Of a DNA stretch of 29,151 nt, positions 7,772 to 15,138 are shown in pieces; the first letter of the stretch is position 1; each line of letters begins with the position of its first letter. The notes beneath the pieces were generated by a model, which was not told where the DNA came from, did no database searches, and saw nothing but the letters and a program-made list of their open reading frames with translations. The position numbers and the translations under genes are program-made. This stretch comes from JBLIDK01 sp047632595 (GTDB lineage: Bacteria > Bacteroidota > Bacteroidia > Sphingobacteriales > Sphingobacteriaceae), in assembly GCA_047632595.1 (NCBI GenBank), contig JBLIDK010000026.1, positions 1-29,151 of the forward strand. The letters run 5' to 3'.

Positions 7772-8323
7772 ATGGCTAAAAGAAGTAAAAATAGAATGAG
7801 TGCTGAGGTGAATGCTGGTTCAATGGCAGATATCGCCTTTTTACTTTTAATTTTCTTCTTAGTAACTACTACAATTAATATTGATACAGGTATCCCAATC
7901 TTATTACCACCACCGGTATTAGAGGATATGCCAGATCCACCACCAATTAAGGAGAGAAATATTCTTAAGGTGTTGGTGAATTCAAATGATCAGTTGTTAG
8001 TAGAAGGAGCACTTTTGAGTATTGATGATTTAAGATCAAAAACAGTTGAGTTTTTAACAAACCCTAACAAAGCTTTAAATTTGCCTGAGAACAATGATAA
8101 AGCAGTTATCTCGTTAAAAAACGATAGGGGAACCTCTTACAATACTTACATTACTGTTCAAAATGAACTACGTGCTGCATATCGTGAAGTAAGAGATGAA
8201 ACTTCTAAATCTAAGTATGGGAAACTATACGAAGAATTGGATAAGGATCAACAAAAGGTTGTTAAAGACATTCATCCTCAAAAGATTTCAGAAGCGGAAC
8301 CAGAAAACATAGGAGGAAATTAA
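7772..8323 (+). CDS. exbD: ExbD/TolR-family biopolymer transport protein (first copy)
   Basis: Single-span inner-membrane protein that forms the rotor or plug of the ExbB channel, with a periplasmic domain. The membrane helix NAGSMADIAFLLLIFFLVTT carries the essential proton-carrying aspartate at residue 20. It is followed by the proline-rich LLPPPVLEDMPDPPPIKERN and the periplasmic domain with NILKVLVNSNDQLLVEG. At 183 residues it has a longer periplasmic part than the second copy, including an insert around residues 85-130. It starts 2 bases after the small membrane protein gene and is followed 2 bases later by the second exbD. Confidence 0.9.
   Translation: MAKRSKNRMSAEVNAGSMADIAFLLLIFFLVTTTINIDTGIPILLPPPVLEDMPDPPPIKERNILKVLVNSNDQLLVEGALLSIDDLRSKTVEFLTNPNKALNLPENNDKAVISLKNDRGTSYNTYITVQNELRAAYREVRDETSKSKYGKLYEELDKDQQKVVKDIHPQKISEAEPENIGGN
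8311..8317 (+). promoter_or_regulatory. Strong Shine-Dalgarno sequence before the second exbD
   Basis: AGGAGGA lies within the end of the upstream exbD, 8 bases before the ATG at 8326. It is the second such site in this operon, suggesting deliberately high or balanced translation of these subunits. Confidence 0.55.
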
Positions 8324-8325
8324 TA

Positions 8326-8793
8326 ATGGCACATAAGTTTAAACAGAAAGAAGGAAAGGGTAGTCCGGCTATAAGCACGGCCTCATTGCCAGATATCGTT
8401 TTCATGTTGTTATTCTTTTTCATGGTAACAACGGTTCTTCGAGAATCAACTAAATTAGTTCAGGTTAAAACACCTTCGGCTTCAGAGATCCAAAAATTGG
8501 AGAAAAAATCGCTAGTGAGTTACATATACATTGGTAAGCCAATGAATCAAGAACAATTTGGTTCACAATCAAGAATACAGTTAAATGATGTATTTGCTGA
8601 GTTGAAAGATGTAAAGCAGTTCGTGATTCTTGAAAGAGAAAAAATGGACGAGAAGCAGATTCCTTTAATGACTACTTCATTACGTGTAGATCAAGACACT
8701 AAAATGGGGCTAGTAACAGACGTAAAACAAGAACTACGTGACGTTAATGCATTAAAGGTTAACTATTCTACAAAACGAGCAATCGAAAATTAG
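8326..8793 (+). CDS. exbD: ExbD/TolR-family biopolymer transport protein (second copy)
   Basis: A second, 155-residue ExbD. The helix TASLPDIVFMLLFFFMVTTV places the conserved proton-pathway aspartate at residue 23. The periplasmic region differs clearly from the first copy (VQVKTPSASEIQKLEKKSLV, then YIYIGKPM), so the two are not recent duplicates. Paired, different ExbD proteins are common in Bacteroidota ExbB operons and may form a mixed dimer inside the ExbB pentamer. It is the last gene of the operon and is followed by a strong terminator. Confidence 0.9.
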   Translation: MAHKFKQKEGKGSPAISTASLPDIVFMLLFFFMVTTVLRESTKLVQVKTPSASEIQKLEKKSLVSYIYIGKPMNQEQFGSQSRIQLNDVFAELKDVKQFVILEREKMDEKQIPLMTTSLRVDQDTKMGLVTDVKQELRDVNALKVNYSTKRAIEN

Positions 8794-8814
8794 ATTAACA
8801 GAGATTTTAAAATT

Positions 8815-8841
8815 AAAAGGGGCTATTTTGCCCCTTTTTTT
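8815..8841 (+). terminator. Intrinsic terminator after the ExbB/ExbD operon
   Basis: AAAAGGGGC (8815-8823), loop TATTTT, GCCCCTTTT (8830-8838), continuing into a T run. The GC-rich stem with a T tail is a classic intrinsic terminator. Confidence 0.88.
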
Positions 8842-8857
8842 ATATTTTTTTGAATAA

Positions 8858-9829
8858 ATGCAGACATTGGACAAAATAAAGTCTCCGATTAAAGGTGAAT
8901 TGGACGTTTTCGAAACAAAGTTTCGAGAAGCAATGCGAAGTAAAACGCCTTTACTTGATAAAATAACTCATTATATAGTAAAGCGTAAAGGCAAGCAAAT
9001 TCGACCAATCTTAGTTTTCTTTTCAGCAAAACTTTGCGGAGAAATAACAGAATCTACCCACCGTGCAGCGGCTTTAATTGAGCTTTTACATACAGCTACT
9101 CTAGTTCACGATGATGTAGTAGATGATGCATATCAACGGCGTGGCTTTTTCTCAATTAACGCTTTATGGAAAAATAAAATTGCCGTTTTAGTTGGTGATT
9201 TTTTACTGTCAAAAGGTTTGCTGCTTTCTCTTGAAAATGATGAGTTTGCATTGTTAAAAGTTGTTTCTACGGCTGTTCGTGAAATGAGCGAAGGAGAGCT
9301 ATTACAAGTTGAAAAAGCTCGAAGCTTTAACCTTCAAGAAGATGTTTATTTCGATGTAATTCGTCAAAAAACAGCATCCCTCTTTGCTGCTTGTTGTGCA
9401 GCTGGGGCAATCTCATCTGGAGCAAATGATGAAGTTGTAAAAAAGATGGAAGCTTTAGGGACTCAAATTGGAATGGCATTTCAACTTAAAGATGATATTT
9501 TTGAATTTGGTACCGACGATATTGGTAAACCAAAAGGAACTGATATTAAGGAAAAGAAAGCAACTCTGCCTTTAATTTACGCTCTTAACAATGCTAGTTC
9601 TGCTGAAAAAAAGAGAATAATCAAATTGATTAAATCTGAAAGTAACAGCGTAAATGATATTAACGAAGTTATCCGTTTTGTAAATGAAAAAGGGGGAGTA
9701 GACTATAGTGAAACTGTAATGAACACCTACATTGACAAAGCACTTGAATTGTTAAAAGATATTGGACAAAATGAAGTTTCAGAGAGTTTCAAAGAGCTAA
9801 TTTTGTATACAACAAAAAGAAAGAAATAA
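8858..9829 (+). CDS. Polyprenyl diphosphate synthase (trans-isoprenyl, IspB-like)
   Basis: Condenses isopentenyl diphosphate units to make the long prenyl chain, most likely for menaquinone. The first aspartate-rich motif is LVHDDVVDDAYQRRG near residue 86. The substrate-binding lysine/arginine region KRKGKQIRPILVFFSAKLCG is intact. The second aspartate-rich region reads FQLKDDIFEFGTDDIGKPKG, where the last aspartate of the usual DDxxD is a glutamate. The 323-residue length is normal. The ATG sits soon after the ExbD terminator; the stop is followed 2 bases later by the terC-family start, so the two are likely cotranscribed. Confidence 0.9.
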   Translation: MQTLDKIKSPIKGELDVFETKFREAMRSKTPLLDKITHYIVKRKGKQIRPILVFFSAKLCGEITESTHRAAALIELLHTATLVHDDVVDDAYQRRGFFSINALWKNKIAVLVGDFLLSKGLLLSLENDEFALLKVVSTAVREMSEGELLQVEKARSFNLQEDVYFDVIRQKTASLFAACCAAGAISSGANDEVVKKMEALGTQIGMAFQLKDDIFEFGTDDIGKPKGTDIKEKKATLPLIYALNNASSAEKKRIIKLIKSESNSVNDINEVIRFVNEKGGVDYSETVMNTYIDKALELLKDIGQNEVSESFKELILYTTKRKK

Positions 9830-9831
9830 AA

Positions 9832-10875
9832 ATGCCAGGAGAAATATTCTTTTTTGGAGGATTTGCTTTGCTAATTGCATTCTTTTTGGCCTTGGATTTG
9901 GGTGTTTTTAATAAGAAAGACCATGTTGTTTCTTTTAAGGAAGCCCTTTCTTGGACCGCCTTATGGGTTTCATTAGCTCTAGGGTTCTTCTTTTTTATAC
10001 GATTTAATGGGAATTTACTTCACGGTATTAGTAACATGGATGAATTGCTAGCTGTAGTTAGCAAATATGAGCATGTGTTGACATTAAGTGGTGATTATGC
10101 AAGTGATTTAAAGCTCTATTTAAATGTATTGTCTACCGAGTTTATTACAGGGTATTTACTTGAATATGCCTTGAGCGTTGATAATATCTTTGTAATCCTC
10201 CTAATATTTAGTGCCTTTGGGGTTCAAGAAAAATACTATCATAAGATTTTATTCTGGGGAATTCTAGGTGCTGTGGTAATGCGATTTATTTTCATTTTTT
10301 TAGGCGCAGCTTTGATTAGTGAGTTTGCTTGGATTTTGTATGTTTTTGGTGCATTTTTAATTTATTCTGGGGTTATGATGTTCATTCATCGCAAAAAAGA
10401 AGAAAAAGTGGACACAGCTAATCATCCAGTGGTTAAAATAGCCAGTAAGTTTTTCTCGGTATCCAAGGAATATAAAGACTCGCATTTTTGGTTTAGAGAA
10501 AATGGCAAACTAATTGTCACTCCGCTGTTTTTAGTTTTGTTGGTTGTTGAGTTTAGCGACTTGATTTTTGCAGTGGACTCAATTCCTGCCATATTTGGAA
10601 TTACTAAGGATCCATATGTGGTATTTTTCTCTAATATTTTTGCAATTCTTGGACTACGCTCGATGTTTTTCTTGTTGATGAACGTCATGGATAAGTTTCA
10701 CTACCTAAAATCTGGATTGGCAATTCTATTGGTTTTTATTGGAGCAAAAATGCTTGCACACCATCCTTTAAAAGAGCTTGGTTTTACAACAAATCATTCT
10801 CTTTTAATAATTGCATTAATTCTTGGGTTGAGTGTTGTACTGTCCTTAGTAATCCCAAAAAAAGAAACTACTTAA
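9832..10875 (+). CDS. TerC/Alx-family integral membrane protein
   Basis: Multi-pass membrane protein of 347 residues with roughly nine hydrophobic segments. TerC signatures are visible: ALDLGVFNKKDHVVSFKEAL near the start, LEYALSVDNIFVILLIFSAF in the middle, and VVEFSDLIFAVDSIPAIFGI plus FAILGLRSMFFLLMNVMDKF towards the end. Members (Alx, MeeF, TerC) are associated with manganese export and metallation of exported proteins, or with tellurite resistance in tellurite clusters. No tellurite genes occur here, so metal-ion export is the better inference. Its stop overlaps the stop of the convergent GH3 gene by 8 bases, leaving no room for a separate terminator. Confidence 0.9.
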   Translation: MPGEIFFFGGFALLIAFFLALDLGVFNKKDHVVSFKEALSWTALWVSLALGFFFFIRFNGNLLHGISNMDELLAVVSKYEHVLTLSGDYASDLKLYLNVLSTEFITGYLLEYALSVDNIFVILLIFSAFGVQEKYYHKILFWGILGAVVMRFIFIFLGAALISEFAWILYVFGAFLIYSGVMMFIHRKKEEKVDTANHPVVKIASKFFSVSKEYKDSHFWFRENGKLIVTPLFLVLLVVEFSDLIFAVDSIPAIFGITKDPYVVFFSNIFAILGLRSMFFLLMNVMDKFHYLKSGLAILLVFIGAKMLAHHPLKELGFTTNHSLLIIALILGLSVVLSLVIPKKETT

Positions 10876-12391
10876 CAGTAATCTGTTCTAGAATTTCATC
10901 AAGGTATTCACGGTTATTGCTTAACCTTGGAACTTTATGTTGGCCGCCAAGTTTCCCCTTTGATTTAAGCCAATTGTAAAAGGTATTTTTTTGAACCGAA
11001 TGAACTCTAGGTAGAGATAAAGCAATATCATTTTTGCGCTTAGCATCATAATCACTATTTGCTTCACACAATGCGTGATCCAAGTCAACAGTAAATTGAT
11101 GTAAATTTTGAGGTGGTTTTTCAAACTCAATAATCCACTCATGTCCTCCTTTTTCCTGACGAATGTCAGTAAAATAAATTGGGCCAGCAGTGTAATCGGC
11201 TACAATGGCACCATGCTTTTTACAGGCAACACTTAATGCTTTTTCTGCATTGTCAATAATTACTTCTTCACCAAAAGCATTTATAAAATGTTTTGTGCGA
11301 CCAGTAACTTGTATGCGATAAGGACTTAACGAAGTAAATTTAACAGTATCGCCAATCATATATCGCCATAAGCCAGCATTTGTGCTAATAGCGACAGCAT
11401 AATTTTTATTGAGCTCAACTTCGGTCAGAGTTAAAGAATTTGGAAAGTCTTTATGAATCTCATCCATTGGGATAAATTCATAATAAATGCCATAGTCTAA
11501 CATCAAAAGCATTTCAGTTGAATTACTTTGATCTTGCAAACCAAAAAATCCTTCAGAGGCATTATATGTTTCCAAATAATACATGTCATCATCAGGAATT
11601 AACTCTTTAAATTGCTCTCGATAAGGGTTAAAACTTACTGCCCCATGAACATAAAGCTCTAGATTTGGCCACACTTCTTTTAAGTTAGACGCACCTTTTA
11701 ATTCCATTACTCTTTTGGCTAGTACTAAGGTCCAAGTAGGAACTCCAGCTAAACTTGTAACATCAACATCCATTGTTGCTCTTGCCATGGCTTCAATTTT
11801 TTCCTCCCAATTATCCATTAAGGCAATTGATAAGTCAGGCGTTCGGGCATATTCTGCCCAAAAAGGCAAGTTTTTAATAATTACAGCACTTAAATCACCA
11901 TAGTAACTTTGATCTTTAGTTTTATTTACTTTATGACTGCCGCCCAAAACAAGTGATTTTCCAGAAAATAAGTTAGCATCAGGACGATTGTTAACATATA
12001 GGCAGTAAAGGTCTTTGCCGCCTTTAAAATGGCATTCTTCAAGACTCTCGTTGCTTACTGGAATAAATTTGCTTTTGTTTGAGGTTGTTCCGCTTGACTT
12101 CGCAAACCATTTTATCTCAGATGGCCATAAAATGTTCTGTTCTCCGTCAAGTAATTTTTGTATGTAAGGTTCAAGACTTTCGTAATTCTGAATTGGTATT
12201 CGGTTTTTGAAATCTTTAACAGTATTAATGGAGCTATAATCGTATTTTTTGCCCCATTCAGTATTTCTAGCATCGTATATTAGATTTTTTCTCCACTCAT
12301 CTTGCACCTCGTGGGGGTACTTCATGAATAGTTCAATCTGGTGAATCCTTTTTTTCATCACCCAACTTACAACTGAATTTACAATTCTCAT
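10868..12391 (-). CDS. GH3-family acyl-adenylate/amido synthetase-like protein
   Basis: A 507-residue member of the GH3 superfamily, named after plant enzymes that adenylate hormones such as auxin and conjugate them to amino acids. Visible marks are IKWFAKSSGTTSNKSKFIPV (phosphate-binding loop of ANL-type adenylases), LYVHGAVSFNPYREQF, YLETYNASEGFFG (adenine-binding motif) and IQVTGRTKHFINAFGEEVII in the C-terminal hinge. Bacteroidota carry such proteins widely but their natural substrate is not known to me. It is the last gene of a recJ-lptB-GH3 operon, 21 bases after lptB, so a link with envelope or lipid metabolism is possible but unproven. Confidence 0.88.
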   Translation of the reverse strand: MRIVNSVVSWVMKKRIHQIELFMKYPHEVQDEWRKNLIYDARNTEWGKKYDYSSINTVKDFKNRIPIQNYESLEPYIQKLLDGEQNILWPSEIKWFAKSSGTTSNKSKFIPVSNESLEECHFKGGKDLYCLYVNNRPDANLFSGKSLVLGGSHKVNKTKDQSYYGDLSAVIIKNLPFWAEYARTPDLSIALMDNWEEKIEAMARATMDVDVTSLAGVPTWTLVLAKRVMELKGASNLKEVWPNLELYVHGAVSFNPYREQFKELIPDDDMYYLETYNASEGFFGLQDQSNSTEMLLMLDYGIYYEFIPMDEIHKDFPNSLTLTEVELNKNYAVAISTNAGLWRYMIGDTVKFTSLSPYRIQVTGRTKHFINAFGEEVIIDNAEKALSVACKKHGAIVADYTAGPIYFTDIRQEKGGHEWIIEFEKPPQNLHQFTVDLDHALCEANSDYDAKRKNDIALSLPRVHSVQKNTFYNWLKSKGKLGGQHKVPRLSNNREYLDEILEQITVK

Positions 12392-12412
12392 TTTTTACAA
12401 GGAAAAGGTGCT

Positions 12413-13147
12413 TTATAATGTTTCTTTAAGCTTAAAGTTTTTGCCAAGGTAAACTCGCCGAACTTGTTCGTCTTCGCTTAATTCTTTGGCAGTTCCAGAC
12501 TTTAAAATTTTACCTTCAAATAATAGGTAGGTTCTGTCTGTAATGCTTAAAGTTTCTTGAACATTATGATCGGTAATTAAGATGCCAATGTTTTTCTCTT
12601 TTAGCCTTCGTACAATTGTTTGAATTTCTTCAACAGCAATTGGGTCAACGCCGGCAAAAGGTTCATCTAATAAAATAAAGTCTGGGTCAACCGATAAGGC
12701 TCGAGCAATTTCTGTTCTTCTTCGTTCACCTCCAGATAACAAATCACCTCTGTTTTTTCGAACTTTGTGAAGACTAAATTCGTCGATTAGGTTTTCCAGT
12801 CTATCTCGTTGCTCTTCTTTGCTTAGAGGAGTCATTTCCAATATAGCTTTAATGTTATCTTCAACAGAAAGTTTTCTAAAAACCGAAGCCTCTTGTGCTA
12901 AATAACCAATGCCTAACTGAGCTCGTTTATACATTGGCAACTGACTAATGTTCATTTTGTCTAGGAACACATTTCCTTCATCAGGTTTAACTAAACCCAC
13001 AATCATGTAAAATGAGGTGGTTTTACCAGCACCATTTGGCCCTAATAGCCCAACAATTTCGCCTTGTTTAACAGAAAAAGACACGTCATTTACAACCGCT
13101 CTTTTTTGATACCTTTTAATTAAATTTTCAGCTCGAAGTTCTTTCAT
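12413..13147 (-). CDS. lptB: LPS export ABC transporter ATPase LptB
   Basis: Cytoplasmic ATPase that drives lipopolysaccharide extraction by LptFG into the Lpt bridge. All ABC motifs are intact: Walker A GPNGAGKTT near residue 36, the Q-loop region YLAQEASVFRKLSVEDN (typical LptB), signature LSGGERRRTEIARALS, Walker B FILLDEPFAGVDP and the H-loop ITDHNVQETL. The 244-residue length is normal. The start overlaps the end of recJ by 20 bases, indicating cotranscription and coupling. The transmembrane partners LptF and LptG are not in this window. Confidence 0.96.
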   Translation of the reverse strand: MKELRAENLIKRYQKRAVVNDVSFSVKQGEIVGLLGPNGAGKTTSFYMIVGLVKPDEGNVFLDKMNISQLPMYKRAQLGIGYLAQEASVFRKLSVEDNIKAILEMTPLSKEEQRDRLENLIDEFSLHKVRKNRGDLLSGGERRRTEIARALSVDPDFILLDEPFAGVDPIAVEEIQTIVRRLKEKNIGILITDHNVQETLSITDRTYLLFEGKILKSGTAKELSEDEQVRRVYLGKNFKLKETL

Positions 13148-14843
13148 CTGGCGCTAATTTAATATCCTTTACGTTCAATTGAGTAGTAATTGTGTTATTC
13201 CAGTGATTTTCTTCTATTGTATAACAAATATCAATACCTTTTGCATTCATTATTTCATCGGCCATATTGCCCAAGCCAAAGGCAATGCAGTCAATTTCAA
13301 TGTCGTTTTGAACAACTTTAAACTTTAAATGGGCTTTATCTGTTCCTATGCTTTTTGCTCCCTTTGGAGGTACTTGTACATTTTTAGATATAAATAAAGG
13401 TTTCATGTTTCCCGGTCCGTGAGGCTCAAACTTTTTTAAATCGTTTATAAGCTTAGAATCTATGAGGTCTAAAGTAAGCTCTTCGTCATACAACAAGGTT
13501 TCAATTTGTTGCGCTTGAGATATGGATTTGGCAACCACTTCTTCAAAGCGTACTTTAAATTTTTCAAGATTTTCGGTTTTGATGGTTAATCCGGCAGCAA
13601 AAGTGTGGCCACCCCAATTTTCAATTAAATCATCGCACTCATGTATTGCAGCGTAAATATCAAAACCTTTTACTGAACGTGCTGACCCTGTTGCAGAACC
13701 GTTTAATATGGTGAAAACAATTGTTGGTCTATAATATTGCTCTATTAATCGAGAAGCAACAATTCCAATAACCCCTTTATGCCAATCTGCTTTGGCTATT
13801 ACCGTACTTTTTTTCTTGTCGTAATATTTCTCCTTTTTTAAAATGTCTAGTGCTTCGGTTGTGATGCTGCTGTCTACATCCTTTCTACTCGTATTTAAAT
13901 CATTGATTTCACTTGCAATAGCTTTTGCAGTTATATTATCTACTGAAGTTAATAAATCGACCGCCTTTGATGCGTGAATCATTCTTCCCGCAGCATTAAT
14001 TCTAGGAGACACTTTGAATACTAAATCTTCGATTGATGAGATAGGGTTGGTTTGGCCAGCAATTTGGAGCAAAGCATTTAGACCATAAGAGGGCTTTTTA
14101 TTAACTTTAATCAGGCCAAAATGTGCAAAAACACGATTTTCTCCGGTAATAGGGACTATATCAGCTGCAATACTAGTTGCGGCTAAGTCTAGACCTTGAT
14201 TTGCCAAACGTGCATCTAGTTTCATGTGCTCAGCATAAGCTTGCGCCAATCTTAAACCAATTCCACACCCAGAAAATTCTTTGTATGGATATGGGCAATC
14301 AACTTGCTTAGGGTTGAGAATTGCAACTGCTTTTGGTACGGTCTCACCTGGACGATGATGATCACAAATTATAGCATCTATTCCCAAATAATTTGCGTGT
14401 TCAATTTGCTTTAATGCTTTAATACCGCAGTCTAATATTATCATTAAAGTAACCTCTTGTGACTTTGCATAATCTATTCCTTGAATAGAAACGCCATACC
14501 CTTCAGTATATCTATCTGGAATGTAATAGGTGATATTACTATGGTAGTTTTTAAAATAATTATATATTAATGAAACAGAAGTGGTTCCGTCCACATCATA
14601 GTCTCCATAAACCATAATATGTTCCTTGTTTTTAAGAGCCTTTTCAATACGCATAACTGCCTTTTTCATGTCCTTCATAACAAAAGGACTTTCAAGGTTG
14701 TCAAAGCTTGGATTAAAGAATTTCTTAGCATCATCATCATTAAAAATTTCACGGTTTTCCAATAGAACAGACTCTAATATACCTGAGTATTTATTGAAAT
14801 TTCCGTTTTGAATTGGCTTTATTTTTTTCCAGCTTTTTGACAT
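13128..14843 (-). CDS. recJ: Single-stranded-DNA-specific exonuclease RecJ
   Basis: 5'-3' single-strand DNA exonuclease of recombination, mismatch and base excision repair. The DHH motifs are all visible: MVYGDYDVDGTTSVSLIYN (motif I, about residue 80), MIILDCGIKA (motif II), IICDHHRPGETVP (DHH), VSPRINAAGRMIHASKAVDL, and the DHHA1 motif ENWGGHTFAAGLTI near residue 400. A C-terminal OB-fold region follows (DLKKFEPHGPGNMKPLF). The 571-residue length is normal. It is first in the recJ-lptB-GH3 operon. No clear TAnnTTTG promoter was found in the short space upstream. Confidence 0.95.
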   Translation of the reverse strand: MSKSWKKIKPIQNGNFNKYSGILESVLLENREIFNDDDAKKFFNPSFDNLESPFVMKDMKKAVMRIEKALKNKEHIMVYGDYDVDGTTSVSLIYNYFKNYHSNITYYIPDRYTEGYGVSIQGIDYAKSQEVTLMIILDCGIKALKQIEHANYLGIDAIICDHHRPGETVPKAVAILNPKQVDCPYPYKEFSGCGIGLRLAQAYAEHMKLDARLANQGLDLAATSIAADIVPITGENRVFAHFGLIKVNKKPSYGLNALLQIAGQTNPISSIEDLVFKVSPRINAAGRMIHASKAVDLLTSVDNITAKAIASEINDLNTSRKDVDSSITTEALDILKKEKYYDKKKSTVIAKADWHKGVIGIVASRLIEQYYRPTIVFTILNGSATGSARSVKGFDIYAAIHECDDLIENWGGHTFAAGLTIKTENLEKFKVRFEEVVAKSISQAQQIETLLYDEELTLDLIDSKLINDLKKFEPHGPGNMKPLFISKNVQVPPKGAKSIGTDKAHLKFKVVQNDIEIDCIAFGLGNMADEIMNAKGIDICYTIEENHWNNTITTQLNVKDIKLAPDERTSS

Positions 14844-14978
14844 TTAATTGAATTGGTTCTGTTTGCTAAAATTGCGGTTTTGAGAGTTAAAAAACAATTT
14901 TTCTCTGTTTTGATGCAAAATTTCGAGTTTTTAGTACTCTTTTATCATATATTTCAATTAATTTTGTTTCTTGTGGTT

Positions 14979-15077
14979 CTGGAATTAATAAAAACAGAGT
15001 CCTTAAAAAAAGGAATATACTTCATTAACTTTAATGCTGATGGAAATCAAGTAACCAAAAGTTTAATAGTAAACTAG
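14979..15077 (+). pseudogene. Relic of a T9SS type A C-terminal sorting domain
   Basis: The last 32 codons before the TAG at 15075-15077 read LELIKTESLKKGIYFINFNA followed by DGNQVTKSLIVN. This lines up with the sorting-domain tail of the next gene (LSIKTDLLETGVYMINMNSG, then ...KLIVTN). The open frame extends upstream to 14853, but that part is hydrophobic, lacks a signal peptide cleavage pattern and shows no cargo domain. I read it as the surviving 3' end of a lost T9SS cargo gene at the edge of the paralogue cluster. A very short live protein is less likely. Confidence 0.65.
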
Positions 15078-15138
15078 GAAGAGATTAGTATTATTAAAAG
15101 AGTAAATTGCTCAAATCAGACAAATTAAAATTTTAGAA

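Noticed and set aside
9832..10875. TerC gene as part of a tellurite-resistance cluster
   Set aside because: No terA, terB, terD or terE genes are nearby; isolated TerC-family proteins are widespread and linked to metal export.
14853..14978. The upstream part of the open frame that leads into the T9SS tail relic, read as a 74-residue protein
   Set aside because: The N-terminal half is a run of phenylalanine, leucine and valine from AT-rich DNA with no similarity to T9SS cargo; only the last 32 codons look like real former coding sequence.
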